NCBI GenBank assembly: GCA_023150835.1
Contig: JAKLKB010000184.1
Span: 1-8,739 of the forward strand
Reading direction: 5' to 3'
Source: Myxococcota bacterium
Lineage (GTDB): Bacteria; Myxococcota_C; UBA6777
DNA: 8,739 bases
Positions 1 to 6,267 of this stretch are shown here, one piece after another; position 1 is the stretch's first letter; every line of letters begins with the position of its first letter. The notes under the pieces were generated by a model. That model saw only the letters and a list, made by a program, of their open reading frames with translations, did not search any database and had not been told where the DNA came from. Made by a program: the position numbers and the translations under genes.

Positions 1-35
1 TGGGGGGAAAAAGAGCATATCTGGGGGGTGGGATG
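1..35. other. Short 3' flank of the minus-strand lipoprotein gene
   Basis: These bases follow the stop codon of the minus-strand gene. They contain two G-runs (TGGGGGG at the very start and again near base 22) separated by an A-rich stretch. I see no inverted repeat strong enough to call a transcription terminator, so transcription of the lipoprotein gene may continue beyond the window. Confidence 0.4.
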
Positions 36-2447
36 TTATTTCACATCATCGGCGGAACGCGGCAAGATTCGATATTGATCGAAAGAATAGATCACAATAC
101 CGCGCAAAACACCGATCTTATCGCCTTTTTTGGCAACATGCTTGTAAAGCGTATCGTCCACCGTCGCACCGCCCACCAGCTTAAACGCGCCGTTGGCGTC
201 TGGATCGGTGTCGACCTCCACATTCTTCAACTCCACCAACATCCCTTCGTAGGCTTCGGCTGGCGACGTGTCTGGATTGGCTTTGTCCACAGGATCGGCT
301 GGAAGATCGGCCACCGTCAACTCCGTATACTTGAGCGTTGCGGTTTGGCCTGTCTTGGTCACTTTTCCGCCTGTTCCCGCGTTAAACTGCGTGTTTTTGA
401 AGTACTCTTGCTTGCTTCCTTGAAGATCCACCACATCCCCGGGTGCCAAGGCTTCCGCAAAGTCTTTTCCGACCACCACCAATAGGCCGCCAAACTTCGC
501 AGGGAAGCTCGGATCCGCAACATAAAATCCTTTGAGGTTGGCCGAGACGTTGTAAATGCTGGAGGTGACCACAACGCCCTTCAGTTCGGCACGATCGCCT
601 TCTTTGACAAAGGTGGGGCGGGAGGCATCTTGCAGATCGGCGACAGTACGGGCTTGGGGAGGAGCTTCGCAACGGCTGCTTGTGGTGTTGCAGGTCTCTC
701 CAGTCCTACAATCCTCGTTCTTTTGACAAGTAATCACTTCGCATTTCGCCGATGCACCGCACTTTTGACCCGCAGGGCAATCTTCATTTTTGGTACACGT
801 CACTTGCGCACCCGCAATATCATCCGCAGATCGGGGCAGCACGCGATACTTGTCGAAAGAATACTGCACCGTTCCACGAAGAAACGCCAGCACATCCCCT
901 TTCTTCGGCTTAAACGCAAAGATCACATCATCGACCGAAACACCGCCCTTCAACGTAAACACGCCGTTTTTATCGGGTTCGGTCTCCACTTCGACGTTCT
1001 TGAATTCGACCAACACGCCTTCGTAGGGTTCGGACGGCGATGTGTCAGGATTGGCCTTGTCCGTCGGATCTGCCGGTAGTTCGGCGGTCGTCAAAGCCAC
1101 AGGCACGATCTTGTCTTTGGCGTTGCTGCCCGTCTTTTTGACTTCCCCACCCGTCGAGGCTTGGGCGTCGATCTGCGTATTGAAGAAGTATTCTTCCATC
1201 TTCCCCTTGATATCGACCCCATCGCCGATCGCAAGCGTCTCTGCAAAGTCTTTTGCCACCACCACCATCACACCGCCAAACTTTGCGGGGCCGTTGGCAT
1301 CGCTCACAAAAAATCCTTTGAGGTTCGCAGAGACGTTGAACACAGGCGTTGTCACCAACACACTCTTGAGGTTCAGAGCATCCCCGATGCGTGGGCGTTT
1401 GCTTGAAGCGGGATCTTGGATATCCGCAATCGTCAGATCTTGTGCAGGCGCTTCGCAACGATTTTGCGCGTTGCAGGTCTCCCCGCTGCGACAATCTCCT
1501 TGGGCCTTGCAGATGATCACTTGGCACTCTTGGAGCGTCGGCAAACAACGGGTACTACGCGAACAATCGGTGTCGCTTTGACAAGTCGGTTTGCCGCCTT
1601 CGATATCCAACGCACCACGCGGAAGGATCGTGTATTTGTCGAAGGCATAGTTCAAAATGCCCCGAACGTAAGCCAACTTCGTTCCTTTGGTCGGACGCAC
1701 ACCGCGATAAAACGTGTCGTCGACTTCTGCACCACCCACAATCTTCCACACCCCGTATTGATCGGCGTCAGCTTCCACTTCGACGTTCTTGATCTCCACA
1801 AGCATCCCCTCGTAAGGTTCGGCCTTCGAAGCATCAGGATTTTTTACGTCCGTCGGAACAGACGGCAGATCCGCCGCTGTCAACGTGACGGCTTTGATCG
1901 CATCTTTCTTGTTCTCGCTTGTCTTGGTGACAATCCCGCCCGATAGTTCGCGGGCATCGATCTGCGTGTTATAAAAGCTGCTCTCGTTTTTAAATGTTCC
2001 TGTGACGTCGATCACATCGCCAAGATCGAGGCGTGTGCTAAAGTCCGGTCCCACCGAAACCAAGATCCCGCCAAACTTGGACGGAAAACTCGGATCAGAC
2101 ACAAAAAAGCCGTTCAATACGACTTGGTTGTCTTTGCGGTCCAACACAAACATCTGCGAAGTCACCACCAACCCTTTGAGGATCACAGCCGCTTTTTCCG
2201 CAGGTCGATTCGGAGAGCTTGGGTCTTGCAGATCCATGACGCTCAAGCCGCTTGTGACGGGCTTTTCTGTCGGCGTCTGTTCGGTATTGCCCCCGTCTCC
2301 GTCTGGATTGTTGGTTCCCTCGCTTGCCACTTCTTCTGTCGTCGATGGCCCTTGAGGCCGGCATCCCGAAAACACCGCTGTCCATAAAAACAAACCACAC
2401 ACCATCAATACACACACCGAATCGCGTAATCGAACACGATCAAACAT
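36..2447 (-). CDS. Surface lipoprotein with three repeated OB-like units and two 8-Cys linkers
   Basis: This encodes a predicted 803-residue exported lipoprotein of unknown function. A short basic N-terminus and hydrophobic stretch (residues about 11-26) end in the lipobox FSGC, giving Cys29 as the lipidation site. An acidic, Gly/Thr/Pro-rich spacer follows (30-65). Three homologous units occupy about 66-284, 337-545 and 600-803. Each first half carries LKG(V/L)VVT, F(F/Y)V(S/A)D, KFGG, GD.(V/I)D..G and NTQ. Each second half carries YEG(M/V)LVE.KNVEV, VDD, RG...Y.FD.Y..LPR. This beta-rich pattern with 'GD.VD..G' and 'LRG' strands resembles OB-fold domains of the kind found beside secreted nucleases; that family assignment is inference. 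Units 2 and 3 share more (NVSANLKGF, DKANPDTSP.E) than either does with unit 1. Linkers at 289-331 and 551-593 each hold eight cysteines, probably disulfide-bonded. No catalytic domain is seen, so a binding or scaffold role is likely. I chose the start at 2447 over an upstream ATG at 2471 because AAAGGAG lies 8 bases before it. The gene is transcribed alone and divergently from the hydrolase gene. Confidence 0.9.
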   Translation of the reverse strand: MFDRVRLRDSVCVLMVCGLFLWTAVFSGCRPQGPSTTEEVASEGTNNPDGDGGNTEQTPTEKPVTSGLSVMDLQDPSSPNRPAEKAAVILKGLVVTSQMFVLDRKDNQVVLNGFFVSDPSFPSKFGGILVSVGPDFSTRLDLGDVIDVTGTFKNESSFYNTQIDARELSGGIVTKTSENKKDAIKAVTLTAADLPSVPTDVKNPDASKAEPYEGMLVEIKNVEVEADADQYGVWKIVGGAEVDDTFYRGVRPTKGTKLAYVRGILNYAFDKYTILPRGALDIEGGKPTCQSDTDCSRSTRCLPTLQECQVIICKAQGDCRSGETCNAQNRCEAPAQDLTIADIQDPASSKRPRIGDALNLKSVLVTTPVFNVSANLKGFFVSDANGPAKFGGVMVVVAKDFAETLAIGDGVDIKGKMEEYFFNTQIDAQASTGGEVKKTGSNAKDKIVPVALTTAELPADPTDKANPDTSPSEPYEGVLVEFKNVEVETEPDKNGVFTLKGGVSVDDVIFAFKPKKGDVLAFLRGTVQYSFDKYRVLPRSADDIAGAQVTCTKNEDCPAGQKCGASAKCEVITCQKNEDCRTGETCNTTSSRCEAPPQARTVADLQDASRPTFVKEGDRAELKGVVVTSSIYNVSANLKGFYVADPSFPAKFGGLLVVVGKDFAEALAPGDVVDLQGSKQEYFKNTQFNAGTGGKVTKTGQTATLKYTELTVADLPADPVDKANPDTSPAEAYEGMLVELKNVEVDTDPDANGAFKLVGGATVDDTLYKHVAKKGDKIGVLRGIVIYSFDQYRILPRSADDVK

Positions 2448-2455
2448 ACCAAAAA

Positions 2456-2462
2456 CTCCTTT
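2456..2462 (-). promoter_or_regulatory. Ribosome binding site fixing the lipoprotein start
   Basis: On the minus strand AAAGGAG lies 8 bases upstream of the ATG at 2447-2445. This site falls inside the longer frame that begins at 2471, which has no Shine-Dalgarno sequence at a workable distance. The shorter product also places the hydrophobic stretch and lipobox at a normal distance from the N-terminus. Confidence 0.8.
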
Positions 2463-2505
2463 ACTTTCCATCTCTTATCACATTCCCCGTTGAACATATG
2501 CGCGG

Positions 2506-2535
2506 ATTGTAGAAACGCCCCTCGCGCCTTGTCAA
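2506..2535 (-). promoter_or_regulatory. Sigma70-type promoter of the lipoprotein gene
   Basis: On the minus strand there is a perfect TTGACA (-35, bases 2535-2530), an 18-base spacer, and TACAAT (-10, bases 2511-2506; five of six consensus positions). The expected transcript start is near 2499, giving an untranslated leader of about 50 bases ending in the ribosome binding site. No operator-like dyad overlaps it. Confidence 0.75.
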
Positions 2536-2877
2536 GGGTGGGACCTACGCACACCACCCACAAGTATGCACCACAACCACGCCCCCGTGATCAACTTTTT
2601 TCTCTGCGGATAGGATAGGGCTTATACGGTCGGATAGAATTTGTGGGGTGTCACTCCACCCCATAGGCGTTAGGTGAAGGTGGAAACCTCGGTTTGAAGG
2701 GGTGCGAATGCGGCTTTTTTTTACCCATCGCGTCAACCCCAATCTTCGGCGAGGCGTCGAAGCGCCTGCGTAGGTTTCTCTTGCTTTTTCAGAAAGATGC
2801 ACCTTAGCTTAGAGCGAAGCGCGTCCAGAAAGTTTGCTCCATCCACCCGTCCCTTGTATCCTGCGGGGCAACGCATC
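2536..2877. other. Divergent intergenic region with one GC-rich hairpin
   Basis: About 340 bases separate the minus-strand promoter from the ribosome binding site of the hydrolase gene. A 7-bp perfect stem (TGGGGTG / CACCCCA, bases 2644-2650 and 2657-2663, 6-base loop) lies in the middle. It has no T-run after it, so it is not a standard terminator and could be an operator or leader structure. A run of eight Ts begins near 2715, also without a good preceding stem. Weak -10-like sequences (TTATAC near 2622, TAGAAT at 2635-2640) lack a convincing -35, so I do not call the plus-strand promoter. Open frames here look non-coding. Confidence 0.5.
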
Positions 2878-2883
2878 AAGGAG
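2878..2883 (+). promoter_or_regulatory. Ribosome binding site fixing the hydrolase start
   Basis: AAGGAG lies 6 bases before the ATG at 2890. The frame is open back to an ATG at 2797, but that start would add 31 residues with no Shine-Dalgarno sequence and would push the signal sequence still further from the N-terminus. Confidence 0.8.
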
Positions 2884-2889
2884 TTTCCC

Positions 2890-4896
2890 ATGCCTGCATC
2901 TACACCTCCTCGTCCCCTCCGCTGGCTAGACAAACAACACGCCCCGCAACCACCGCCCTGTTCGCCCACCGCCCCCTCTCTTTTCGACCGATCTATCCGC
3001 CAAGATCGCCTTTTCCACAAGACGCTCTATGTGTTTGCGATCTCGATGCTTGCAGGGGCCTTACTGTTTTTGGGTCTTCCCGCCATCGGATGGGCCGAAA
3101 ACAACAAGCCGATCAAGCGCATCGGGATCAATTGCCAACGCTTGACCCAAACATGGAAGATCGCTCGCTACAAGCGCCTCGAAGCCGAAGATCTCGAAGG
3201 CATGGACTGGCACCACCTTGAGATCCTACGCAACGGCATCTACGCACGCCACTATATGCCTTTTTCTCCGCCTCGACTGCGCTACTTCTTTATGGACAAA
3301 AAGACCTTTCCTTGGTATCGCGCATGGAAAACATGGAATCAACATCGCGTCAGCCGCATGGAATGGGACAACGCCTCGTTGATCTCACAAAAAGAACGCG
3401 CCTTAGGCGCGATCGACAAACGCTACCGCCTCCGACAAAAGCACCGCCTCCGCTACTTTTGCACCCAACAAGCCTCCGCCAAAGATGACGAAGATCCCCA
3501 ATGGGACCGCTTCAAACCCACCCCCTTCCCCGTCCACGTCCATTGCCAAGAGATCGATCAACAGATCCAACGATGGACAAAAACCTACCTTACCAAGTCC
3601 GACCTTTACACCCTACAGCGCAAAGGCTGGCTCCACCTCTCGCTGCTGCGCAACGGCTTGTTTGCTTACCAAGGACACCCCCTCAAAACACCGTGGCTCC
3701 AACGTTTTTATCGACGCTTTGCGTGGCATCGCAAACACCGACGCTCCAAGCCCATCACCGCCGCCATCCGCTACAACGCCCAACGCCTATTCGCCCTCGA
3801 ACAAAAGATCGGCACCATGCGCCTTTCGATCAAACAATACAACCTCGATGTCCGATGCGCGGGTTCCGACCAACCCCAAGCCCTCACCCTTCGCCAAAAA
3901 GCCGTCCTGATGGCCCTTTCCTTCCTCGGAACTTCGCGCTTCCAATACAACCGAAAAGTCCGCAACCTCCAACTGCGCGTCGCTGGACGCTCCAACGCCC
4001 TTACTGCACGCCGTATCGCCGATCGCTACGACTGTTCCGGCCTCGTCGAGTCCGTATTCCAAGGCTTGGAGATGAACCTCGCCCAACCCGCCCCCCGCCA
4101 CCATGCCCGCTACTGGAACACCAACGGCGTCAAGATCATCCTCTATAACCTGCTCCATCGCTACAACGTCACCTGCGACAAACGCGCTCCCAAGCCCGGT
4201 GACCTCGTCTTTTTCGACAATTGTTGGGATGCCAACGAAAACGGCACTTCCCGCGACGATCCACTCACTCACATCGGGATCGTCACAGGCGTTTACCCCG
4301 ATGGCACCGTTGAATTCGTCCATAACGCAGGAACAGGCTGGCGCCGTCGTATTGAGATCGGGCGATTGAATCTCAAACTGCCCTATTCCAAAGCTCACAA
4401 CAAGCCTTATCCGATGTGTAGCGGCATGGTCCCTGCCAAAGTCTTCCGCTGCTACGCCTTCCCCAAAGAAGAAGCCGCGCCTTTGCTTGCCAAACGCAAC
4501 GCATCAACCTCTTCAGAGGACGAACCCACCGAACCCACCAAGCCCGAAGAAGACAACCCCACCAAGCCCGAAAACGATGAACATCCGCCCACACAGCACG
4601 AAGAAAACAAATCCGATCCAGACCGCAGCAACGGCCAAGACGATGACGACCGCTCCACCAAGCGCCGACGCTACGCCTCACGCTCCAATTCCCCGCTCTA
4701 CGCACCTCCTCCTCCTTCCGCCCCCAAGCGCAAGCTCTCCAAGCGCAAAACCTCGAAGAGAACCCCCCGCCGATCCCGTCGTATCCGCAAAAAGAAAAAG
4801 AACACCTCCAAAAAGAAAGCCGCAAAAAACAAAAAACGCCGAACACGCCCATCCTCTGACCTCAACAGCCTCATCGACGAACACGATCCCTTGTAG
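2890..4896 (+). CDS. Exported NlpC/P60 peptidoglycan hydrolase with two YARHG modules and charged tail
   Basis: The predicted 668-residue protein is exported and probably cleaves peptide bonds in peptidoglycan. A long N-terminal leader (1-43, Pro-rich, basic end) precedes a hydrophobic segment (46-66) ending in a possible cleavage site after GWA (69); it may instead remain as a membrane anchor. A YARHG domain follows at about 96-145 with the signature RNGIYARH (114-121). A second, degenerate copy lies at about 234-280 with RNGLFAYQG (254-262). Each copy sits in a unit of about 105-110 residues bounded by cysteines (C82/C191 and C219/C323), with a basic helical stretch after it. The NlpC/P60 domain spans about 332-500. 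Probable catalytic residues are Cys382 in YDCSGLV, His461 in THIGIVTG and His478 in EFVHNAGTG. The PGDLVFFD motif (436-443) also fits. The C-terminus is first acidic (18 Asp/Glu in 543-587), then Pro-rich, then extremely basic (26 Lys/Arg in 611-653). YARHG domains are known from bacterial extracellular proteins but their ligand is unclear to me. A methyltransferase gene starts 12 bases downstream. Confidence 0.88.
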   Translation: MPASTPPRPLRWLDKQHAPQPPPCSPTAPSLFDRSIRQDRLFHKTLYVFAISMLAGALLFLGLPAIGWAENNKPIKRIGINCQRLTQTWKIARYKRLEAEDLEGMDWHHLEILRNGIYARHYMPFSPPRLRYFFMDKKTFPWYRAWKTWNQHRVSRMEWDNASLISQKERALGAIDKRYRLRQKHRLRYFCTQQASAKDDEDPQWDRFKPTPFPVHVHCQEIDQQIQRWTKTYLTKSDLYTLQRKGWLHLSLLRNGLFAYQGHPLKTPWLQRFYRRFAWHRKHRRSKPITAAIRYNAQRLFALEQKIGTMRLSIKQYNLDVRCAGSDQPQALTLRQKAVLMALSFLGTSRFQYNRKVRNLQLRVAGRSNALTARRIADRYDCSGLVESVFQGLEMNLAQPAPRHHARYWNTNGVKIILYNLLHRYNVTCDKRAPKPGDLVFFDNCWDANENGTSRDDPLTHIGIVTGVYPDGTVEFVHNAGTGWRRRIEIGRLNLKLPYSKAHNKPYPMCSGMVPAKVFRCYAFPKEEAAPLLAKRNASTSSEDEPTEPTKPEEDNPTKPENDEHPPTQHEENKSDPDRSNGQDDDDRSTKRRRYASRSNSPLYAPPPPSAPKRKLSKRKTSKRTPRRSRRIRKKKKNTSKKKAAKNKKRRTRPSSDLNSLIDEHDPL

Positions 4897-4908
4897 GACG
4901 CCCACCCC

Positions 4909-5781
4909 ATGACACCGCCCTTTTCGTGGCCGACATCACAAACTCCCGATCTTCCGAAATTTCTAGCAGCGCTCCAACGCACCGAAAGCAGCAAAGGCCG
5001 CCGCACCACGCAGACTTTTTCGATCGAAGGTACCCGCCTACTCGAACGCGCCCTTGATGAACAACAACCCTTGTTGGGCGTCCTTGTGGCCGAAGAGATG
5101 GCGCAATCTCCTACGCCCCGCGAGACCGCCCTTTTGGAACGCTTGACCCGTCTTGCAATCCCCTTGCATATCGCCCCCACCGAACGGCTCCACGCTCTTG
5201 TGCAAGGCCGCACCTTTGGGCTTTGTCTCGGCCTTGTCCGCCTCCCTCCCTCCGACGATCTTAACGATATGATAAGTTTTATGGCCCAAGCTCGCCCACT
5301 CAAAATACTCGTTCTTGTCGATGTGATGGACCCGGGGAACCTCGGCGCAATGATGCGAACAGGCGCAGCTTCCGGCATCGACGCGCTCTTGGTTTGGGGT
5401 GGAACGGATCCCTTTCACCCCAAAGCGGCTCGCACCTCGATGGGCGCGATCTTTGTCAACCGCATCTATACCCCCCATCGCTTCGTTGACTTGCTTGACA
5501 CCTTGCACGCCCACCACATCGAAACCATCGGCGCTGTTGTCGAAGGTGGCCTTTTTCCCGATGGGACGGTGCTTTCCACACGACACGCTCTGCTCATGGG
5601 CAGCGAAGCTCACGGCCTCCCCACCGACCTCCAATCTCGCTTGCTCCGCCGCTGGTCCATCCCCATGCACCAAGGCGTCGACTCTTTCTCCGTCAACGCC
5701 GCCGCCGCCATCTTGCTCTACGAAAGCCTCCGCAAACCTCCCATCACAAACAACCCTTTGCATGACTCTCCATCCGAATGA
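4909..5781 (+). CDS. SPOUT (TrmH/SpoU-type) RNA 2'-O-ribose methyltransferase
   Basis: This 290-residue cytoplasmic enzyme is predicted to methylate a ribose 2'-OH in rRNA or tRNA using S-adenosylmethionine, working as a trefoil-knot dimer. The N-terminal L30e-like substrate-binding domain (about 11-110) is marked by QTFSIEGTRLLERAL (35-49). The catalytic domain (about 132-275) shows motif 1 DPGNLGAMMRTGAASG (141-156) with the conserved Asn144 and Arg150. Motif 2 is LLMGSEAHGLP (228-238), and motif 3 is IPMHQGVDSFSVNAAAA (251-267). Motif 3 reads SFSVN where relatives usually read SLNVS, so the Asn and Ser appear exchanged. Length is typical of RlmB/TsnR-like members; the target nucleotide cannot be told from sequence. 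The start at 4909 follows a weak AGGA (4895-4898) that overlaps the stop codon of the upstream gene. The 12-base gap suggests translational coupling with the hydrolase. Confidence 0.9.
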   Translation: MTPPFSWPTSQTPDLPKFLAALQRTESSKGRRTTQTFSIEGTRLLERALDEQQPLLGVLVAEEMAQSPTPRETALLERLTRLAIPLHIAPTERLHALVQGRTFGLCLGLVRLPPSDDLNDMISFMAQARPLKILVLVDVMDPGNLGAMMRTGAASGIDALLVWGGTDPFHPKAARTSMGAIFVNRIYTPHRFVDLLDTLHAHHIETIGAVVEGGLFPDGTVLSTRHALLMGSEAHGLPTDLQSRLLRRWSIPMHQGVDSFSVNAAAAILLYESLRKPPITNNPLHDSPSE

Positions 5782-5787
5782 CATATT

Positions 5788-5868
5788 ATGGGGGGCTGCC
5801 CCATACGTACCGATGGACCGATGTTGTGGGGCTTTGCCCCACACCCCACAAGGGACCAAAGGCCCCTT
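5788..5868. repeat. GC-rich multi-hairpin intergenic element, possible 3' end of the operon
   Basis: Three hairpins follow the methyltransferase stop. The first has ATGGGG / CCCCAT arms (5788-5793, 5799-5804). The second is a perfect 8-bp stem, TGTGGGGC / GCCCCACA, with a TTT loop (5825-5832, 5836-5843). The third pairs 5850-5857 with 5861-5868 over an AAA loop, with one A-C mismatch. An ACCCC linker lies between the last two and GACCCC follows the third. Paired hairpins of the GGGGCTTTGCCCC-ACCCC kind are, from my recollection, scattered between genes in many unrelated bacteria. A short T-run (5876-5879) follows at a distance, so terminator function is possible but weak. Confidence 0.6.
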
Positions 5869-5937
5869 GACCCCATTTTGGCGAGACGAACAGTCGTGTT
5901 TCAAACCAACGACGGCTCCGCTTCAACGTCCGCGAAC
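5869..5937. other. Intergenic spacer with no clear feature
   Basis: This stretch lies between the hairpin element and the tandem duplication. I see only a minor 4-bp dyad (ACGA...TCGT near 5886-5897). Frames that cross it show no ribosome binding site and no recognisable protein. Confidence 0.4.
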
Positions 5938-6103
5938 ATGGGGGTTTTTCTTCTCTACGTCATTTCTCTTTCAAACAAGCGGCGGATCGATCGATAAGCT
6001 TTCACTTACACTCAGACTCAATGGGGGTTTTTCTTCTCTACGTCATTTCTCTTTCAAACAAGCGGCGGATCGATCAATAAGCTTTCACTCACACTCAGAC
6101 TCA
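5938..6103. repeat. 83-bp direct tandem duplication
   Basis: Two directly adjacent copies, 5938-6020 and 6021-6103, differ at only two positions: G5993 versus A6076, and T6007 versus C6090. Each begins ATGGGGGTTTTTCTTC and ends CACTCAGACTCA. Each contains GGCGGATCGATC followed closely by AAGCTT. The first G-to-A change breaks a small ATCGATCGAT palindrome present only in copy 1. 83 is not a multiple of three and no gene is evident, so this is a non-coding duplication. Confidence 0.95.
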
Positions 6104-6156
6104 TACGATGATCCGCCCGCTGAGTTATCGTAAAGACGTAGGGGCAGCCCCCGTGA
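6104..6156. other. Dyad-rich leader, possible decayed copy of the flanking repeat
   Basis: TACGAT (6104-6109) and ATCGTA (6127-6132) form a 6-bp dyad. ACGTAGGGGC (6136-6145) pairs with GCCTCTACGT (6172-6181) through 10 bp including one G-T wobble. It competes with a tighter GGGG-CAG-CCCC hairpin (6141-6151). Parts (ATACGATGATCCG, AAAGA, CGTAG, GGGCAGCC) occur in the same order as in the 71-bp repeat at the window end, suggesting a deleted copy in that orientation. That reading is inference. Confidence 0.35.
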
Positions 6157-6220
6157 CTGCCCAACAATCGGGCCTCTACGTACTGTCCTTTGCTGTGTAC
6201 ATCGCTCGGATATCGTATCA
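6157..6220 (-). repeat. Inverted, diverged copy of the 71-bp-array element
   Basis: Read on the minus strand, this 64-base segment aligns end to end with the core of each unit in the array at 8541-8739, with 12 mismatches and one single-base gap (about 80% identity by hand). The 11 bases GATACGATATC plus flanking TG and CG are identical. The hairpin arms GCCC/GGGC are kept while the loop between them is almost wholly different. The copy ends 47 bases before the start codon of the Asp-box gene and points the opposite way to the downstream array. It could be part of that gene's promoter or leader region. Confidence 0.85.
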
Positions 6221-6257
6221 TGCCTTTGTCTGGATACCCTCTGCATACACCTGTTCT

Positions 6258-6261
6258 GGAG
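6258..6261 (+). promoter_or_regulatory. Ribosome binding site fixing the Asp-box protein start
   Basis: GGAG lies 6 bases before the ATG at 6268. The same frame is open back to a TTG at 6190, but that start lies within the repeat element, lacks a Shine-Dalgarno sequence and would bury the signal peptide. A clear promoter is not visible; TATCGT near 6211 is a weak -10 candidate without a good -35. Confidence 0.75.
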
Positions 6262-6267
6262 ACCACG

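Noticed and set aside
2644-2663. Rho-independent terminator
   Set aside because: The hairpin is good but there is no T-run after it on either strand, and it lies between divergent genes where a terminator has no obvious role.
2545-2802. Minus-strand 85-codon frame in the divergent intergenic region
   Set aside because: No Shine-Dalgarno sequence and an atypical composition; it also spans the GC-rich hairpin.
5038-5904. Minus-strand frame opposite the methyltransferase gene
   Set aside because: The SPOUT motifs on the plus strand are unmistakable, and the antisense product has no family features.
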